From Linepithema humile (lineage: Eukaryota > Arthropoda > Insecta > Hymenoptera > Formicidae): 64,000 nt of DNA. Under the pieces are notes generated by a model. The model was not told where the DNA came from. It did no database searches and was given only the letters and a program-made list of their open reading frames with translations. Below are positions 60,307 through 64,000 of this stretch, in pieces. Positions within the stretch are counted from its first letter, which is position 1. Each line of letters begins with the position of its first letter. Where the stretch lies: assembly GCF_040581485.1 (NCBI RefSeq), contig NC_090129.1, forward strand, positions 730,501 to 794,500, written 5' to 3'. A program made the translations under genes and the position numbers.

Positions 60307-61377
60307 TATAACTGAAACGAAAATATTTTATTATAAAGATGATTATATAAAATCAAGTACAGTACTATAAAAAGTACTATTGAGTCACATCAACGCGTCT
60401 TGACAAAAAATATTTACATCACATGCAGAATAACTTACAAAACGACCATGTTTGCCAAATCAACGATTGCTATATAAAACCAAAGCACAGTATTAAAAAA
60501 GTGTAAAGTCACTTCAATGTTTTCAACAAAGAATTTTTACATTATAAAAAATAATGTACAAAACGACTGCGTAATTTAAACAATTTGAATCGCAACAAGC
60601 TAACACAATGCGCAAATGATAAATCGCAATAACAATGTAAAAGTATAACCAGTGGTTCTCGTTGACACTGAGATAATTATGTATTTACACTCCAACGTAC
60701 AAAGGACACTGCTTTGTTTAGCAATGACATATTTTCTTTGCGCAAAAGGCAGATCTCACAAAGACAGATCGACGGAATTAGTACTTGTATTTTCTTTTAT
60801 CCGCAACAAACATGTTAGATGTATGGTTATGAGAGTCATCGTCCAATTACGGATTACTCCGAATTCGCTGAGTTTACATTACTGCCCGATCGTGAATTAA
60901 CACAAAACTGTTAGAGACCAATGCAAGAATCAACGAGTGCCAATCACGCGAACGTCTTGTCGGGGAGAAAGAATATTTACCCTCTTGCACCTCGTTGTTC
61001 GTTAAACATAAAGACTCCACTCCGAAGTTCGTTACGAATTTGACGGATAAAAATTCATGCAACCCCCCTGGTCATAAACTAAAATCTCAAGGTGATATAA
61101 CTTAAGGGCTCTTGCACATGAAATGCTAAAATTAAAGGCGACAACACAGACTGCGCGGAAGAAACGATGACCAATCATCTCCCATTTTTTATTATTTGAT
61201 CGATCTCGAATATTTATCTTGCGATAGATATCGAATTGAATAGCTCGTTTGAAACGCGAGATATCGCACCGGCGTTTTCTTCGAGATTTGTCTCCCGCCA
61301 AAAGCTCGCTGAACTATCACGACACGAAATGCCATTAGTGTGCTTCTGCTGACAAACACGTTTTTACAAAAAGAAGA
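60307..61377. promoter_or_regulatory. Divergent promoter of MFF and DNA polymerase alpha
   Basis: 1.07 kb between the two start codons. An E2F-type site lies near the polymerase end (61293), with several CGATA motifs at 61200-61270, which in flies are bound by DREF/BEAF. Forward frames such as 60652-60900 have no recognisable content. Confidence 0.5.
61293..61303 (-). promoter_or_regulatory. E2F-type site TTTTGGCGGGA
   Basis: Reads TTTTGGCGGGA on the reverse strand, close to the strong E2F consensus TTTSSCGC/TTTGGCGGGAA. It is about 75 bases upstream of the DNA polymerase alpha start codon, as expected for an S-phase gene. Confidence 0.6.
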
Positions 61378-64000
61378 ATGGACGATTCACAGCGTAAGTA
61401 AATCTCCGAGAGTTACGTGAAATAACAATACATTTTTGGCTAATTATCATGCTGTAACAAATGTATTGTATGTCTTTCAACACCTGTACATTTTCTTCAA
61501 TTTGATAGCATTTATGTTTTTTGTTTACATATATCAATTATATTACAACACTGAATATAAATTATTCGAATTTTCAAGAAATTACTTGCTTTAATAAATC
61601 TCAGTGAACTTTAGTAAGCTTTGATAAATTAAATATAATAAACTTTGGTTTTATTATTATGATTCATGAAAGAATGGCTTTGTCACAGCTGATCTGTCAC
61701 AATTGAATGCATTACTTTGCACCACATTATAGTTATTTTGCTATGAATAATTAAATGCTAACTGTAGTTTTGTTCTAAAATGTTTTAGCATCTTCCTCCA
61801 GCAGGCCCAGACGTCAGAAGACCGATAAGGCTGGCAGGCTCTCGGCTTTGGAAAAATTAAAGGAATTTCGTAGTGGCAAACGCAGATATGAGATTGAAGA
61901 GTTAGAAAATGTGTATGATGAAGTGGATGAAAAAGAATACAGTAATACTGTTCTGAAACGTCAGCGAGATGATTGGATAGTTGATGATGGTATACAATTT
62001 CTTTCACATTTAAAACAATAAAAAATATTTTATTATAATTAAAGTAGATCATGTTAAAAGATAGCTGAAATATAAAAAATTTAAAACTAAAATTTCACCA
62101 CAAAATTTGCTTTATGATAATGAAAGAATATTGAAACATTGAATTCAAATTAAAACATTGTAGGAGGAAGTGGGTATATCGAAGATGGAAGAGAGATTTT
62201 TGATGACGATCTGGATGAAGAAAGTATTCAAGAAGCGAGGAAACAGAAGCATAACATGGCTGGTCCTAGAAAGAAAAGGAAGCAAGAAGACAAGAAAAAA
62301 GGGGATATTCAAAATATGATTAGAAACATGCCTTCTAAGAAAGGTACAGATGTAGTGATCAAGGATGATGATATTTTGGGAGAGTTGCTCAGTGAGATTT
62401 CAGCAAGCAAATCGACAAACAGTCCTAAATCAGAAGGCAATAGAAATAAATTTTGTCATACAGTTCACTCAAATGCTACGTAAGTCAAACTATTCTTGTG
62501 TTATGTATGTTGTTTTATGTATGTTATCAGTTTTATAAAAGTTAATCGTAAACAAATGATTGCAGACAAAAGTATCAGTCTTCGAACATACAGAAAGAAG
62601 CAGACAATAAGAAGATATCTAAAAAGTCGGAAGAGCAGGATGTAGGAAACTTAGTAGAATCCAATAATGATCAAAGTGTAAGTCAAATAATCGAGGATGA
62701 TGATACAGATCTATTATTTGATCCCCCACAAAAGAGTACAAATAAGTCTGCAGTGTCAAGTAAATGGTCAAGCATAAAAAAAGACTCGAAATTGGAAGAA
62801 AAGAGCACAAAAAAATCAGTGGAATCTAATAATATTGCACAAAGTGCAAGTCAGATAATTGAGGATGATGAATCCGCTACGATAAATCTAAGTGAATGCG
62901 TTGATGATGTAAGTTATCTATTTTTTCATCTTTATATCGTTTATATAGAAGTAAAACTACATGCGAAACATATATTGCAGCTATCTACTATAGATTTTGA
63001 CGACGGCAGCATGGATGTCGACTTTTCAACACCGGCAAGCAATGTTAAACCTCAGAATAACGGAGTGGACACACAGAATGCTGCATGTAAAACTTCTGTC
63101 AAAGGTATAAAAATTGGCAATGCCGTTGATTTGACAGAAGTAGCGCCCCAATTGATCAAGACGAAGGATGAGGAAGAGGTGTTCAGGTTCTACTATCTGG
63201 ATGCGTATGAAAACCCTTACAAGAATCCCGGAACTGTGTATCTCTTCGGCAAGACTTATGTCCCGAGCCATGATATGTACTGTTCATGCTGCGTTATGGT
63301 ACATTGCATACCAAGAAGAATATATCTTTTGCCTAGAAAATACGTGCGTATAACTTTCAATTGCACATTTTCTTTTTTAAACTCTTATTCAATATTAATA
63401 ATTGAAAAGTATTTTACAACTATTGAATTGAGTACAATTTCTTTGTATGATTGTGAATTACAGAATTCTAAAAATAACGAATTAACCACTATGGAGGACG
63501 TGTACAAAGAGTTCGATGAATACGCCAACAAGATGCGCATAATGGAATTCAACTGCAAGGAAGTAAAGAAGCATTATTCCTTCGAAAAGGAGGGTACGCC
63601 GAAGATTTCCGACTACCTGGAGGTCAGATACAACGCGCGTTATCCAGCGATCGACGCCAATTACTCGGGTCCAGCGATCGAGCGTGTGTTCGGCACGACG
63701 GTGAACGCGTTAGAGCAGCTGCTTGTCGAACGAAAAATCAAGGGGCCTTCCTGGTTGGACATAAAAAATATATCGCCCACCGCGGGGCGATTCGCCTGGT
63801 GTTCGCAGATAGTAAGTGAGCGCGTTATTAATTTAATGAGAAACGAATTTGATGTACTAATGCTGTGATGCAACAGGTGGTTACTTCGGACATGAGCAAC
63901 ATATCGCTATGTACCCAAGAGAGCTCCAAGCCTCCAATGGTGATAGCGACTTTGAACGTGAGGATGTCTTTAAACACGAAACTGCAGAACGAAGTGGTGA
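61378..64000 (+). CDS. POLA1: DNA polymerase alpha catalytic subunit (5' part, truncated by window end)
   Basis: Family B polymerase that extends RNA primers at replication origins and on the lagging strand. Exons: 61378-61393, 61789-61989, 62164-62479, 62566-62908, 62981-63343, 63464-63811, 63877-64000 (continues); about 570 residues are in view, all in one frame. It starts MDDSQ, then the conserved GRLSALEKLKEFRSGKRRYE and DDWIVDDGGSGYIEDGREIF, which recruit partner proteins. A Lys/Ser/Asp-rich disordered region follows, and then the N-terminal fold with FRFYYLDAYENPYKNPGTVY, CSCCVMVHCIPRRIYLLPRKY and GPSWLDIKNI. The exonuclease-like and polymerase domains lie beyond the window. Confidence 0.93.

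Overview
The window is nuclear DNA of an arthropod, most likely a hymenopteran insect and perhaps an ant. The genes are intron-rich with short GT-AG introns, exons are GC-rich, and introns and spacers are very AT-rich. Proteins such as SUZ12, YTHDF, TDRD7/Tapas, PiT and MFF/Tango11 have typical insect lengths and layouts. The species is inferred; no barcode gene is present. I joined exons by hand. For every multi-exon gene except the unknown gene at 16 kb, splice phases close into one open frame, which is the main support for the models.

Layout, left to right: (1) first exon of an unknown minus-strand gene (538-675), head-to-head with the Polycomb subunit SUZ12 (1181-5992, +). (2) A METTL22-like methyltransferase (8385-9487, -) and a doubtful small minus-strand ORF (10347-10454). 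(3) Protein disulfide isomerase (11293-14866, +), with a textbook ER-stress element in its promoter. (4) An unrecognised acidic/basic protein (about 16177-18082, +), then axonemal dynein intermediate chain DNAI2 (18350-21268, +), with a near-perfect RFX X-box between them. (5) Jouberin/AHI1 (22092-27108, +), carrying a foldback MITE in one intron. (6) TDRD7/Tapas piRNA-pathway Tudor-LOTUS protein (28771-34359, -). (7) Cytoplasmic poly(A)-binding protein (37093-41878, -), head-to-head with UQCRB (43017-44136, +). (8) Phosphate transporter PiT/SLC20 (47685-50184, +) and EFHC1 (50561-53318, +). (9) m6A reader YTHDF (54930-57797, -). (10) Mitochondrial fission factor (59363-60306, -), head-to-head with the 5' part of DNA polymerase alpha catalytic subunit (61378-64000, +, runs off the window).

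Two themes recur. One is cilium/axoneme biology: DNAI2, AHI1 and EFHC1, possibly with the unknown gene beside DNAI2. The other is RNA and chromatin control: SUZ12, TDRD7, PABPC and YTHDF. No bacterial features, CRISPR, rRNA or tRNA were seen.

The most useful new observations are the X-box before DNAI2, the ERSE/UPRE pair before PDI, three probable GC-AG introns in two adjacent cilium genes, the MITE in AHI1, the reconstructed tiny 5' exons and RGG tail of YTHDF, and A-rich tracts in the PABPC leader. I did not find convincing evidence of a wholly new biological system.
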